27,637 nt of DNA from JADKIH01 sp031367345. GTDB lineage: Bacteria; Bacteroidota; Bacteroidia; AKYH767-A; 2013-40CM-41-45. Under the pieces are notes generated by a model. The model was not told the DNA's origin, ran no database searches, and was given only the letters and a program-made list of their open reading frames with translations. Position 1 is the first letter of the stretch; the number at the start of each line of letters is the position of its first letter. A program made the translations under genes and the position numbers. Location of the stretch: positions 1 through 27,637 of the forward strand of contig JANLPR010000015.1 of the NCBI GenBank assembly GCA_031367345.1. Direction: 5' to 3'. This document shows positions 15,945 to 24,772 of this stretch, piece by piece.

Positions 15945-17090
15945 ATGACTAGTAAAAAAGTAGACGATTTTTCAAATGATAGTACAGCACATCGGTTGAA
16001 GGTGCTGCATATTATTTGGTCTGCGAAATCGGGTGGGATTGAACGCTTAGTTTATTCTTTATTGAATGAGCTGCAAAAGGACGATACCATTAAAGTGGAT
16101 ATTCTAATTGGACAAGCCAAAGGTGTATCCATGAAAGAAATGATAGGTAATCCGACTATTCATCTTGGGTATTTCAATTCAGGTAGTGACTTGAGGTGGG
16201 GGCATATCAGCAAAACGAAAAAGTTTTTTGAGCATTACGACATTTTACATTTTCATACTTTTCACCTCGGTACTGCTATTGCAGCCATTCTAAGTAAAAA
16301 GCGAGTTTGTTTTACAGAGCATGGCAATTTCGGCTTTGGTAAAAAGAAAGGGAAAGTTTTTTTTATAGTCGAATTTTTTAAAAAGATATTTTTAAACCAT
16401 TTTTCGGATGTAATAACATTCAATTCAGATTTCAGTCGGTCTATTTCAGAGAAACGTTATGGTCTTCAAAAAGTAGATCACACTGTAGTTTACAATGGAG
16501 TCGCTGAAACAGAACCATCGGTGGTGGCTCTTCCGGAAAGAGATATTGAAAAGTTGATAAAAGATAAATTTGTTATCGCATTTGTAGGTAGGCTCGCAGG
16601 GGTAAAAAGAATCGATCGATTAATTAGAGCGATCTCCTTCATTCAGGAAAGGAGTGATATCGTTTTACTGATCATGGGTGTTGGACCATTGGAAGCGGAA
16701 CTAAAGGCGCTAACCAAGGTGCTGGATGTTGAACATAATGTTTATTTCGCCGGTTATCGTTCTAGGATACACACGTATATTTCAATTTGTGATATCTTTA
16801 TACTTCCATCGCAAAATGAAGCATTTGGATTGGTGGTCGTGGAAGCTTATTCAGAAGGGAAACCTGTTCTTGTTTTTAATGATGGTGGCGGTGCAGCTGA
16901 ATTAGTCAATGCAATAGAGCCTGGTATGATCGTAAAAAATGAAGAAGAACTTGCAAAAAAGATCATAGAAATAAAAATTAATCCGGAAGCAAGAAATAAA
17001 TTGAATGTAGAAAAAAGGATATTGTATTCAAAAAAATTCAGGATTAAAACAATGGCAGATAAATTCAAAGAGATTTATTCTTCCATTTAA
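15945..17090 (+). CDS. GT4 family glycosyltransferase
   Basis: The 381-residue GT-B enzyme opens with VLHIIWSAKSGGIERLVYSL (about 20-39), the acceptor-domain glycine loop of GT4 enzymes. It then has FVGRLAGVKRIDRLIRAI (about 212-229), VGPLEAEL, a YFAGYR strand, and the E-x7-E donor motif EAFGLVVVE (Glu292 and Glu300) followed by AYSEGKPVLV. A retaining mechanism and a nucleotide-sugar donor follow from the family; the sugar is not predictable. The N-terminus has about 15 extra polar residues before the first strand. A downstream start is not favoured, because no other ATG precedes the fold. The gene opens the right-hand block of assembly genes after a 105-base gap from the nucleotidyltransferase-fold pair. 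Confidence 0.9.
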   Translation: MTSKKVDDFSNDSTAHRLKVLHIIWSAKSGGIERLVYSLLNELQKDDTIKVDILIGQAKGVSMKEMIGNPTIHLGYFNSGSDLRWGHISKTKKFFEHYDILHFHTFHLGTAIAAILSKKRVCFTEHGNFGFGKKKGKVFFIVEFFKKIFLNHFSDVITFNSDFSRSISEKRYGLQKVDHTVVYNGVAETEPSVVALPERDIEKLIKDKFVIAFVGRLAGVKRIDRLIRAISFIQERSDIVLLIMGVGPLEAELKALTKVLDVEHNVYFAGYRSRIHTYISICDIFILPSQNEAFGLVVVEAYSEGKPVLVFNDGGGAAELVNAIEPGMIVKNEEELAKKIIEIKINPEARNKLNVEKRILYSKKFRIKTMADKFKEIYSSI

Positions 17091-17148
17091 TTTGGCGAAT
17101 TTTAATAAAATGATCAATCAATAATTAAATTAAGCGAATAAATAATCG

Positions 17149-19053
17149 ATGTGCGGAATTAACGGAGTTTTTAAAATGATTGGTAGTCTCGACAATGGAA
17201 AAGAATTGATTGAGGCGATGAATGCTGCTACTTCACATCGTGGCCCCGATGATCAGGGTTATTGGGCCGATGAAAAAAGACAAATTCATTTTGGACATTT
17301 ACGTTTAAGCATCATTGATCTTTCTCCCGGTGGTCACCAGCCAATGATTGCCTCTAATGGAAACGTAATCGTTTTCAATGGTGAGATCTACAATTACAAA
17401 GAAATAAAACAACAATATTTTAAAGGTAAAATTTTCAAAAGCGATAGCGATACCGAAGTTTTGTTGGCGCTCTATGAAAAATTTGGTGAACAATGTTTAA
17501 ATTATCTAAATGGAATGTTCGCCTTTGCAATATGGAATGTAGAAGAAAAAAAATTATTTATTGCTCGTGATAGAGTAGGGAAGAAGCCTTTTTACTTTGC
17601 TAATATCGCCGGTAAGTTTGCGTTTTCATCGGAGATAAAAGCGCTTTTGAAATTGCCTTGGATGCGACGTAAGCTCGATGAAAATGCAATGTATCATTTC
17701 CTGACTTTTAATTTACTTGCACCTCCTAGTACTATGTTCGAAGGAATAGAGAAATTGGAACCCGGTTATAAAATGACCGTTTATTCTAACGGAACTATTA
17801 AAAAAGAAGAATACTGGGAAGTCGATTATTCAGCACAAATTGAACAGTTGAATGAAGTCGATTCTGTAATTGCTGTAGAGAAAGCGTTGGCTCGTTCCAT
17901 CGATCTACGTATGGTAGCCGATGTTCCTGTAGGTGCTTTCCTTAGCGGCGGTGTCGATTCTAGTGCTGTGGTTGCTTATATGTCGAAGTTGACAAATGTG
18001 CCTATCAATACTTTTTCTATTGGTTTCGAAGGACAAGAAAGTTACGACGAGCGATATTATGCAGGGAAAGTTTCAAAAATGTTTAATACCAATCACAGCG
18101 ATATAGTTGTTACCGCAAACGATATAGAAGGTTTTTTACCTGAAGTTGTAAATATTTTTGATGAGCCCTTGGCTGATGCTACATGTATCCCCATTTATTT
18201 TCTTTCGAAGAAAGCACGAGAGTCAGGTAGCATTGTAGTGCTTACCGGTGATGGAAGCGATGAGCTTTTTGCCGGTTATCGTAATTGGAAAAAATTTATT
18301 CAGTTGCATCCATGGTTTGATTTCTATGCAAAACTTCCTGAAATAGTAAAGCGAGGTGTTTTAAATGGAGCAGGTAGTTTTGCCTCTGAAAGTATTGTTG
18401 AAATGCTTTCACGCTCAGCTAAAGGCCAAGATTTATTTTGGGGCGGTGCTAAAAGTTTTAAAGAAAGTACTAAGACAAAATTTCTATCCGTCGATTATTT
18501 AAATCGATTGGGTATTTCAGATTCATATAGTGTTATTGAAAAATACAAACAGCAGTTTGAGGCCATTCAGTCAAAATCAAATCGCAAATTCACCTACGCC
18601 GATTGGATGTGTTACTTGGGATTTAAATTTATGGTTCCTAATTATTACCTCTACAGAATGGATCATTTAGGAATGGCAAATTCCATCGAGATTCGCTCAC
18701 CATTTTTGGATTATGAACTCGCAAACACTGCTCTTTCTATTTCGTCGAAGTATAAGTTAAAGAACGATGAGCCAAAGTATATTTTGAAAAAGGCATTGGA
18801 GAAAGTATTGCCACACGATATTCTTTATCGGAAAAAAATGGGGTTCTGTGTTCCATTGAAAGAATGGGCCGGCGATTTTATGATCGATTACATTGAAAAG
18901 AATTTGCGGTCCTTCTGTACCGATCATCCTCATTTTAAATATGACGAATTAAATTCGCTCTTGAAACAACTCAAAGCCGGCGATGAGTCAAGTGTAAATC
19001 GTTTATGGACGCTTTATTTTTTAATCGCCTGGTTTAAAAAATGGCTAGACTAA
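17149..19053 (+). CDS. Asparagine synthase (glutamine-hydrolysing) family amidotransferase
   Basis: The 634-residue protein begins MCGINGVFK. Cys2 is the class II glutamine amidotransferase nucleophile after Met removal, followed by SHRGPDDQGYW and FNGEIYNYKE. The C-terminal synthetase domain holds the ATP-binding PP-loop SGGVDSS (266-272), FDEPLADATCIP and LTGDGSDELFAGY. The length is typical of AsnB. In exopolysaccharide and O-antigen loci such proteins (WbpS-like) are thought to amidate uronic acids, using glutamine ammonia and ATP, rather than make free asparagine. Its place between GT4 genes and near a fused dehydrogenase supports that reading, but the substrate is inferred. A housekeeping asparagine synthetase would be catalytically indistinguishable by motifs alone. 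Confidence 0.92.
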   Translation: MCGINGVFKMIGSLDNGKELIEAMNAATSHRGPDDQGYWADEKRQIHFGHLRLSIIDLSPGGHQPMIASNGNVIVFNGEIYNYKEIKQQYFKGKIFKSDSDTEVLLALYEKFGEQCLNYLNGMFAFAIWNVEEKKLFIARDRVGKKPFYFANIAGKFAFSSEIKALLKLPWMRRKLDENAMYHFLTFNLLAPPSTMFEGIEKLEPGYKMTVYSNGTIKKEEYWEVDYSAQIEQLNEVDSVIAVEKALARSIDLRMVADVPVGAFLSGGVDSSAVVAYMSKLTNVPINTFSIGFEGQESYDERYYAGKVSKMFNTNHSDIVVTANDIEGFLPEVVNIFDEPLADATCIPIYFLSKKARESGSIVVLTGDGSDELFAGYRNWKKFIQLHPWFDFYAKLPEIVKRGVLNGAGSFASESIVEMLSRSAKGQDLFWGGAKSFKESTKTKFLSVDYLNRLGISDSYSVIEKYKQQFEAIQSKSNRKFTYADWMCYLGFKFMVPNYYLYRMDHLGMANSIEIRSPFLDYELANTALSISSKYKLKNDEPKYILKKALEKVLPHDILYRKKMGFCVPLKEWAGDFMIDYIEKNLRSFCTDHPHFKYDELNSLLKQLKAGDESSVNRLWTLYFLIAWFKKWLD

Positions 19054-19060
19054 TTCCACA

Positions 19061-20194
19061 ATGAAGATCCTGGTCATAACCAATATTCCGAATCCTTATC
19101 GGCTGCCTCTTTTTAATGAATTAAATAAACAATTAATTCACGAAAAAATGGAGATGAAAGTGATTTTTGCAGCAGAGACATATAGCCGACGAAAATTTGT
19201 GTTGGATATGAACGATTGCAAATTTAATTTTGCATTTCTTGGGTCCGAGCAAATTAGTTTTGGTGACTCTGAAAAAACTACTTTCCGTTATGGTAATTTA
19301 TCGGATGTTCTGAAAAAGGAAAAGCCTGATCGCATTATCGTAAGTGGATTCTCTTTAGCTACAATGAAAGTTTGGTGGTACACACGATTTAATAAGGCAG
19401 AATTTCTGATTTGGAGCGGCTCTGTTACTGTCAAAGGAAAAGGAATGGGCATGGTGAGAAAATGGCAGAGAAGACTGCTAATGGCTTATTCTTCCGCTTT
19501 TGTGGTGTATGGTGAAAGAGCTAAGAAATACCTGCTAGATTTAGGTGTAAAATCAAGTAAGATCTTTAAAGGCATAAATACTGTTGATACGACGTTTTTT
19601 AAGGTGCAGTCACGCATTTTGAAAGAAAACAGAGTTAATTCAACAAACAAAAAGCAGATTACTTTCGTAGGCTACTTGAGTAAAAGGAAAAATGCTTCGC
19701 AACTGTTAAACTGCATTCGTTTGCTAAAAACGCAACGCAGTGACTTTATGTTGGAAGTGATTGGCGATGGCGATGATAAAGAGCAATTGATGGAATTAGT
19801 AAAAACATTGAAAATAGATGACTGTGTTCATTTTGCCGGCTTTAAACAAAAAGAGGAATTGCCTGAATATTATTCGCGCACCGATGTCTTTTTGTTTCAA
19901 ACGAATTTTGATATCTGGGGATTGGTTTTAAATGAAGCCATGGCTGCCGGATTAGCTTGTATTGTTTCTCCAAATGCCGGAGCTGCAGACGATCTGATTG
20001 AGGAAGGGAAGACTGGATTTGTGATTGACTTCAACAATCAGAAAAAAATAGTTGAGAAGATAAACGAATTGCTCGACAATGAATCGATGAGAAAGTCGAT
20101 CGGTGAAAATGCTTCTGCCTTTATCGAACTGAATGCCGGAGTGAAACAAAGTGCTGAAGGATTTGTGAAAGCAATTCGTTCTACAATAAAATAA
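19061..20194 (+). CDS. GT4 family glycosyltransferase
   Basis: This 377-residue GT-B enzyme starts MKILVITNIPNPYRLPLFNEL, a GT4 acceptor-domain opening (NPYR loop). The donor domain includes ITFVGYLSKRKNASQLLNCI (about 203-222), VIGDGDDKEQL, and CVHFAGFKQKEELPEYY. The donor motif is DIWGLVLNE (Asp284 and Glu292), with Asp in place of the first Glu of E-x7-E, as seen in part of the family. It is followed by AMAAGLACIVSPNAGAADDLI. It begins 7 bases after the amidotransferase gene and ends 4 bases before the polymerase gene, so it is almost certainly co-transcribed with both. Likely role: adding one sugar of the repeat unit. Confidence 0.9.
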   Translation: MKILVITNIPNPYRLPLFNELNKQLIHEKMEMKVIFAAETYSRRKFVLDMNDCKFNFAFLGSEQISFGDSEKTTFRYGNLSDVLKKEKPDRIIVSGFSLATMKVWWYTRFNKAEFLIWSGSVTVKGKGMGMVRKWQRRLLMAYSSAFVVYGERAKKYLLDLGVKSSKIFKGINTVDTTFFKVQSRILKENRVNSTNKKQITFVGYLSKRKNASQLLNCIRLLKTQRSDFMLEVIGDGDDKEQLMELVKTLKIDDCVHFAGFKQKEELPEYYSRTDVFLFQTNFDIWGLVLNEAMAAGLACIVSPNAGAADDLIEEGKTGFVIDFNNQKKIVEKINELLDNESMRKSIGENASAFIELNAGVKQSAEGFVKAIRSTIK

Positions 20195-20198
20195 AAAG

Positions 20199-21527
20199 AT
20201 GTCGTACAAAGAGTGGAAAGCGTATTGGAAAAAATTAGATTGGACCAGAAAGTGGTTTGCGATCTTCATTCTGTTGCGCCCTATTGTGGACAATTTTTAT
20301 CAGATCAAAGAGTTCTCTTCTTTTCTTTCTCCGATTTATATCATGGGTGTTCTAGCTCCTGTTCTTGCAATTTCTGCTATGATGTCAATCAAAAGAAAAA
20401 ATATGGCAAATCCAGCCGACGAATTTTTTAAGTTTTGGGGAATATTAATTTTACTCAATTGCATTGTAATTCTCGTTTCCTTTTACACGCTCGATACCTT
20501 TGGTAATTGCATAAAATATTTAACACCTCCTCTTATCTTTTTGTATTTGCGAAAAGCAGTACGTAATAAGGAGGATATTCATTTTATACTTCAAACATTT
20601 TTATACAGTTGCATTTTTCCATTTGCCATGATGTTCTTTGAGATCATCGTTCACCCGTTCACTCCTGAGTTTGCTTCCGAAGGTCGTGGTGGAGGTTCGC
20701 GTATTCGTGGTGAATATGCAGACAGTATGAATTATGCATCGTTTTTAATAGGAGCTTTTTTAATTCAAGGGTATTTTTTTCTCGAAGCAATTTACAGTAA
20801 AAGTAAAGAGCGAAAAAAGAGAAATACCTCTATGAAATTGATGATGTGGTTTGTGATCTGTTTGGTTGGAGCCATTTCGCTTCGTCACGTTTCTACATGG
20901 GTTGTATTCCTAACTCTAATCACGCTACTCATGTTCTACAATGCGCAGAACTTAAAAGGAATGGTATTCGGTATTTTTATTGCAGCGATCATACTGCCCT
21001 TCTTTGCACGAACAATTTACGAGACACAAATATATCCACTTATTGCAAAGGAGTTCAACGTGATAAATGGAGATCAAGATGTTCAATATGCATTCAATGG
21101 CCGTGTATCTCGATGGGAAAAGTACTTTGAAATATGGAATCGAATGCCGGCAATTACTCACTATTTGGGCGTTTCATTTTCCGGTTATAAACAAGCGCCA
21201 ATAATGATCAGTGGTGGTATGCACAATGATTATATCCGTATTTTATTTCTTACAGGAATAATAGGAGTAACAATTTACATTCTCTTCTTCTTGCTTATTT
21301 TATACCGAGTCAAGTTCCTGAGAATCCCGGATAAGTTTCTTGTCATAGGAGCAGTGGGAATTGTCATGCTCTATTCTATGAGTACGCTTCCAACTATCTA
21401 TCCCGGCATATATTACCTTGTCTATGCAATCTATTCGTTTGCACTTCTGCCTGCAAAACAAATATATGAAGTAAGGTCAAAACCTCAGCTAAGAGAAGTT
21501 GATTTGAAAATACAAGCCGCTATATGA
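20199..21527 (+). CDS. O-antigen/exopolysaccharide polymerase (Wzy-like)
   Basis: This 442-residue integral membrane protein has about ten or more hydrophobic segments and no catalytic motif. A soluble stretch at about 283-340 precedes HNDYIRILFLTGIIGVTIYIL (from His342). This HN-Y-R pattern at the end of the large periplasmic loop is characteristic of the Wzy/O-antigen ligase (Wzy_C) group. An earlier periplasmic segment contains SRIRGEYADSMNYASFL (Arg170 region), another hallmark Arg/Asn-bearing loop. With a flippase and a Wzc-type protein in the same locus, polymerase is preferred over WaaL-type ligase, which sequence alone cannot exclude. Its stop overlaps the next gene's start by 4 bases. 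Confidence 0.82.
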   Translation: MSYKEWKAYWKKLDWTRKWFAIFILLRPIVDNFYQIKEFSSFLSPIYIMGVLAPVLAISAMMSIKRKNMANPADEFFKFWGILILLNCIVILVSFYTLDTFGNCIKYLTPPLIFLYLRKAVRNKEDIHFILQTFLYSCIFPFAMMFFEIIVHPFTPEFASEGRGGGSRIRGEYADSMNYASFLIGAFLIQGYFFLEAIYSKSKERKKRNTSMKLMMWFVICLVGAISLRHVSTWVVFLTLITLLMFYNAQNLKGMVFGIFIAAIILPFFARTIYETQIYPLIAKEFNVINGDQDVQYAFNGRVSRWEKYFEIWNRMPAITHYLGVSFSGYKQAPIMISGGMHNDYIRILFLTGIIGVTIYILFFLLILYRVKFLRIPDKFLVIGAVGIVMLYSMSTLPTIYPGIYYLVYAIYSFALLPAKQIYEVRSKPQLREVDLKIQAAI

Positions 21528-22621
21528 AAAAGAAGATCATGATACTCGGCAAAATTCCACCTCCATTTATGGGCCCGTCTATCGCTACACAGATTATTCT
21601 GAACTCGTCGCTGAAAGACAGGTATGATCTTATTCACATCGATACGAGAGTGAATAAGGACCTTACTACTATGGGTAAATTCTCTTTGAAGAAAATTTTT
21701 CAAAGTATTTCTATTTGGGTAAAAATGTTCTCTCAGATTCTAACGAAGCGTCCGTCATTGGTAATTATTCCCATTTCTCAATCAACTTCAGGATATATCA
21801 AAGACCTGATTTTTATCCTAATTGCTAAACTGACTTTTCGAAAAACATTGGTTCATTTACGCGGAAGTAATTTTCTCAACTGGATGAACGCTGCTTCTCT
21901 GCCCGCATCTTTTTTTGTAAAAACAACACTTAAGATGAACAACGGCGTTATCGTTTTAGGAAATAATCTTCGTTATTTATTCAAAGGAGTTTTTCCTGAA
22001 CAAAAAATTTATGTTTCGTCTAATGGAGGCGATTATGTTTTTCCTCCATCACAAAAAAACATAAACGATATTTCTATTTTATACCTCGCAAATCTTCAGC
22101 CTTCCAAAGGTATTGAAGATCTTTTGAATGCTATTGCTATACTGAAAAATGAAAAGGTTAAAAATTTTCATTTGGATGTAGTAGGTGCTTGGCGTTCTAA
22201 AAGTGTAGAGGAAAGTTGTAATAAAATTGTAAGCGAGTATAATTTACCTGTAAATTTTCATCCTGCTGATGCTGCAAAGAAAAAATTTCAGTTCTTTGCC
22301 AATGCTGATATCTTTGTTTTTGCTCCGCGTGATCCGGAAGGACATCCATGGGTTGTTGTAGAAGCAATGGCTGCCGGCTTACCTATTATTTCGACCGATA
22401 GAGGCGCAATAATAGAAAGCGTTCAGGATGGAGAAAATGGATTTATTGTTCCGGTTGCTGATGCTGCTTCTATTGCAGACAGATTAAAAAAATTGATCGT
22501 TGATAGTAGCTTGCGATATAAAATGAGTGTAGCTTCACGAGAAAAATACGAGAATGGTTTTACAGAGAAAAAGATGGTTGAAAATCTTTCACGAATAATT
22601 GAAACAGTTATAGCAAAGTAA
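21524..22621 (+). CDS. GT4 family glycosyltransferase
   Basis: The 365-residue GT-B enzyme opens IMILGKIPPPFMGPSIATQIIL (about 5-26), the glycine/proline acceptor loop often seen in GT4 enzymes of polysaccharide loci. The donor domain has ISILYLANLQPSKGIEDLLNAI, VVGAWRSKSVEE, VNFHPADAAKKKFQFFANADIFVFA, and the donor motif EGHPWVVVE (Glu272 and Glu280) with AMAAGLPIISTDRGAIIE. Translation is coupled to the polymerase gene through an ATGA overlap. The following dehydrogenase fusion starts 2 bases after its stop. The donor sugar cannot be predicted. Confidence 0.9.
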   Translation: MKKKIMILGKIPPPFMGPSIATQIILNSSLKDRYDLIHIDTRVNKDLTTMGKFSLKKIFQSISIWVKMFSQILTKRPSLVIIPISQSTSGYIKDLIFILIAKLTFRKTLVHLRGSNFLNWMNAASLPASFFVKTTLKMNNGVIVLGNNLRYLFKGVFPEQKIYVSSNGGDYVFPPSQKNINDISILYLANLQPSKGIEDLLNAIAILKNEKVKNFHLDVVGAWRSKSVEESCNKIVSEYNLPVNFHPADAAKKKFQFFANADIFVFAPRDPEGHPWVVVEAMAAGLPIISTDRGAIIESVQDGENGFIVPVADAASIADRLKKLIVDSSLRYKMSVASREKYENGFTEKKMVENLSRIIETVIAK

Positions 22622-22623
22622 TT

Positions 22624-24771
22624 ATGGAACAACTTGTACAAAGTTTAAAAGATGGTGCCATGCAACTACTGGAGGTGCCATTCCCTTCTTTGCAGTCGGG
22701 TTGTGTGTTAGTGAGAAATCATTATTCCGTAATTAGTGCCGGCACTGAAGGGAAAAGCGTGAAGGATGCTCGCCTAGGTTACCTAGGTAAAGCTCGTGCA
22801 AGAAAAGAAGAAGTAAACAAAGTTCTTAAATCGGTTCAAACATTTGGTTTATTACCTACCTATAAAATGGTGATGAATAAACTCGAAGCGCCTTCGCCAT
22901 TGGGCTATTGCTGCGCCGGTGAAGTGATTGCTGTTGCAAGTGATGTTACTAATTTTAGAATAGGTGATCGTGTGGCTTGTGGCGGAAATACCGCTGTGCA
23001 TGCTGAGGTTGTAATGGTGCCTGTTAATCTTTGTGTGAATATTCCGGACGATGTTCTTATTCGTGATGCAGCGTTCGCAACATTAGGCGCTATTGCCATG
23101 CAAGGTATTCGTCAAGCTGATCTTCGCTTGGGAGAAAATGCTGTTGTGATTGGATTGGGACTCATCGGACAATTAACTATTCAAATGTTGAATGCTGCAG
23201 GGATCAGAACTGTTGGCGTTGATATCGACGATAGAATGGTAAAGCTTGCATCTCTAAGTGGATGCGACCTTGCAATGAATAGAAAGTCGGAAACGATAGA
23301 AAATGATATCTTGAATTTTACTTCCGGTTATGGTACCGATGCGGTTATCATTACTGCCGGAACCGATTCAACCGACCCAATTGATTTTGCAGGAGCTATT
23401 GCAAGGAAAAAAGGAAAAGTAATTATAGTAGGTGCTGTGCCAACCGGATTCAAACGCGCCAATTATTTTAAGAAAGAATTGGATCTGCGGATGTCTTCTA
23501 GTTATGGTCCCGGTCGCTATGATCGTGAATACGAAGATGAAGGAATGGATTATCCTTATGCTTATGTACGATGGACGGAAAATAGAAATATGGAAGCCTT
23601 TGTCGATCTTATGAAAAAGAGAAAAGTAAAGATTGAACATTTAATCACGCATGAATTTAATTTTACAGACGCAGCAAATGCATACAAAATCATTGTAGAG
23701 AAAACAGAACCATTTACCGGTATGATTTTAAAGTATGATCAATCTAAAACTGTGGCTCCTGTTATCAAATTATCCGAAAAGAAATTCGATTCCGCTTCGC
23801 CTGTACTTGCTTTTATTGGTGCCGGTTCTTTTGCTCAGAATTATTTATTGCCGGGTGTAAAAGATAAAGCTCAGTTAGCTGTTGTTGTAACTGCACGTCC
23901 AAACAATTCAAGATACATAGCGGACAAATACGGGTTTTCTACATGCAGCGGTGATGCGAACGATGCATTCAAAAATCAAGATGTAAATACGGTCTTCATA
24001 GCTACACGACACGATTCGCATGCACGTTTCGTAATTGATGCTTTAACGAATAATAAAAATGTTTTTGTAGAAAAGCCTCTATGTTTAAATAGACAAGAGT
24101 TAGAAACTATCCGACAACTTTACGAGAGTAAAAATGTAAAGCTGATGCTAGGTTTCAATAGAAGGTTTTCTCCGTTTACAAATGACTTAATGAATTTCAT
24201 CAAGCAATCAACTTCGGGAAATCAAAATAAGACAGTAGCTATAAACTATCGTATTAATGCAGGTATTATTCCGGCCGATCATTGGGTGCATGATCCATCT
24301 GTTGGCGGTGGAAGAATTCTTGGCGAGGTTTGTCACTTCATCGACTTGTGTACTTTCATTGCTTCGTCGAAAGTTTTAAGTGTGTCGGCACAATCAATGA
24401 ATACAAACGATTCGAAATCGGATACGTTAATTGTTAGTTTGACTTTTGAGAATGGAAGTATCGCCACGATCAGTTATTTTTCGAATGGACAAAAAGATCT
24501 GAACAAGGAAAAATTGGAAGTGTTTTCAGGTGGAACGGTTTCGATAATTGACGACTTTAAGTCGATAACTACCTATGGAAAAAAGGTGTCGGAGCGGAAA
24601 GATAAACAAGATAAAGGTCATTTTAAAGAGATCGAACTTTTCCTTAATAGTTTGAAAGACGGATCACCGGCACCTATTTCTTTCGAAGAAATTTATCATT
24701 CTACATTGGTAACTTTTAAAGTGCTTGAATCAATTGCCAATAATGGATCTTCAATAAAAATTGTAGAATAG
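22624..24771 (+). CDS. Two-domain oxidoreductase: zinc-type alcohol dehydrogenase fused to Gfo/Idh/MocA
   Basis: The 715-residue fusion has two parts. Residues 1 to about 380 form a medium-chain dehydrogenase: SVISAGTEGKSV near 40, PLGYCCAGEVIAV, FRIGDRVACGG, and a Rossmann loop GLGLIG at 177-182. The usual catalytic zinc cysteine position reads SAGTEG, so classical zinc catalysis is doubtful. Residues about 393-715 form a Gfo/Idh/MocA sugar oxidoreductase: FIGAGSF (397-403), VFIATRHDSHA, FVEKPL (catalytic-loop EKP at 483-485), and GGGRILGEVCHFIDL with its conserved His. Such fusions recur in bacterial polysaccharide loci, where they are often paired with a helical-barrel enzyme, as here. A role in oxidising or epimerising a sugar is inferred; the substrate is unknown. 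Confidence 0.9.
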   Translation: MEQLVQSLKDGAMQLLEVPFPSLQSGCVLVRNHYSVISAGTEGKSVKDARLGYLGKARARKEEVNKVLKSVQTFGLLPTYKMVMNKLEAPSPLGYCCAGEVIAVASDVTNFRIGDRVACGGNTAVHAEVVMVPVNLCVNIPDDVLIRDAAFATLGAIAMQGIRQADLRLGENAVVIGLGLIGQLTIQMLNAAGIRTVGVDIDDRMVKLASLSGCDLAMNRKSETIENDILNFTSGYGTDAVIITAGTDSTDPIDFAGAIARKKGKVIIVGAVPTGFKRANYFKKELDLRMSSSYGPGRYDREYEDEGMDYPYAYVRWTENRNMEAFVDLMKKRKVKIEHLITHEFNFTDAANAYKIIVEKTEPFTGMILKYDQSKTVAPVIKLSEKKFDSASPVLAFIGAGSFAQNYLLPGVKDKAQLAVVVTARPNNSRYIADKYGFSTCSGDANDAFKNQDVNTVFIATRHDSHARFVIDALTNNKNVFVEKPLCLNRQELETIRQLYESKNVKLMLGFNRRFSPFTNDLMNFIKQSTSGNQNKTVAINYRINAGIIPADHWVHDPSVGGGRILGEVCHFIDLCTFIASSKVLSVSAQSMNTNDSKSDTLIVSLTFENGSIATISYFSNGQKDLNKEKLEVFSGGTVSIIDDFKSITTYGKKVSERKDKQDKGHFKEIELFLNSLKDGSPAPISFEEIYHSTLVTFKVLESIANNGSSIKIVE

Positions 24772-24772
24772 T

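Noticed and set aside
19952..20293. 113-codon minus-strand ORF across the GT4/polymerase junction
   Set aside because: It lies antisense to two well-supported genes, and its translation has no recognisable domain and looks like a frame shadow.
20846..21130. 94-codon + strand ORF inside the polymerase gene
   Set aside because: An out-of-frame shadow of a membrane-protein gene; Cys/His-rich composition is an artefact of the frame.
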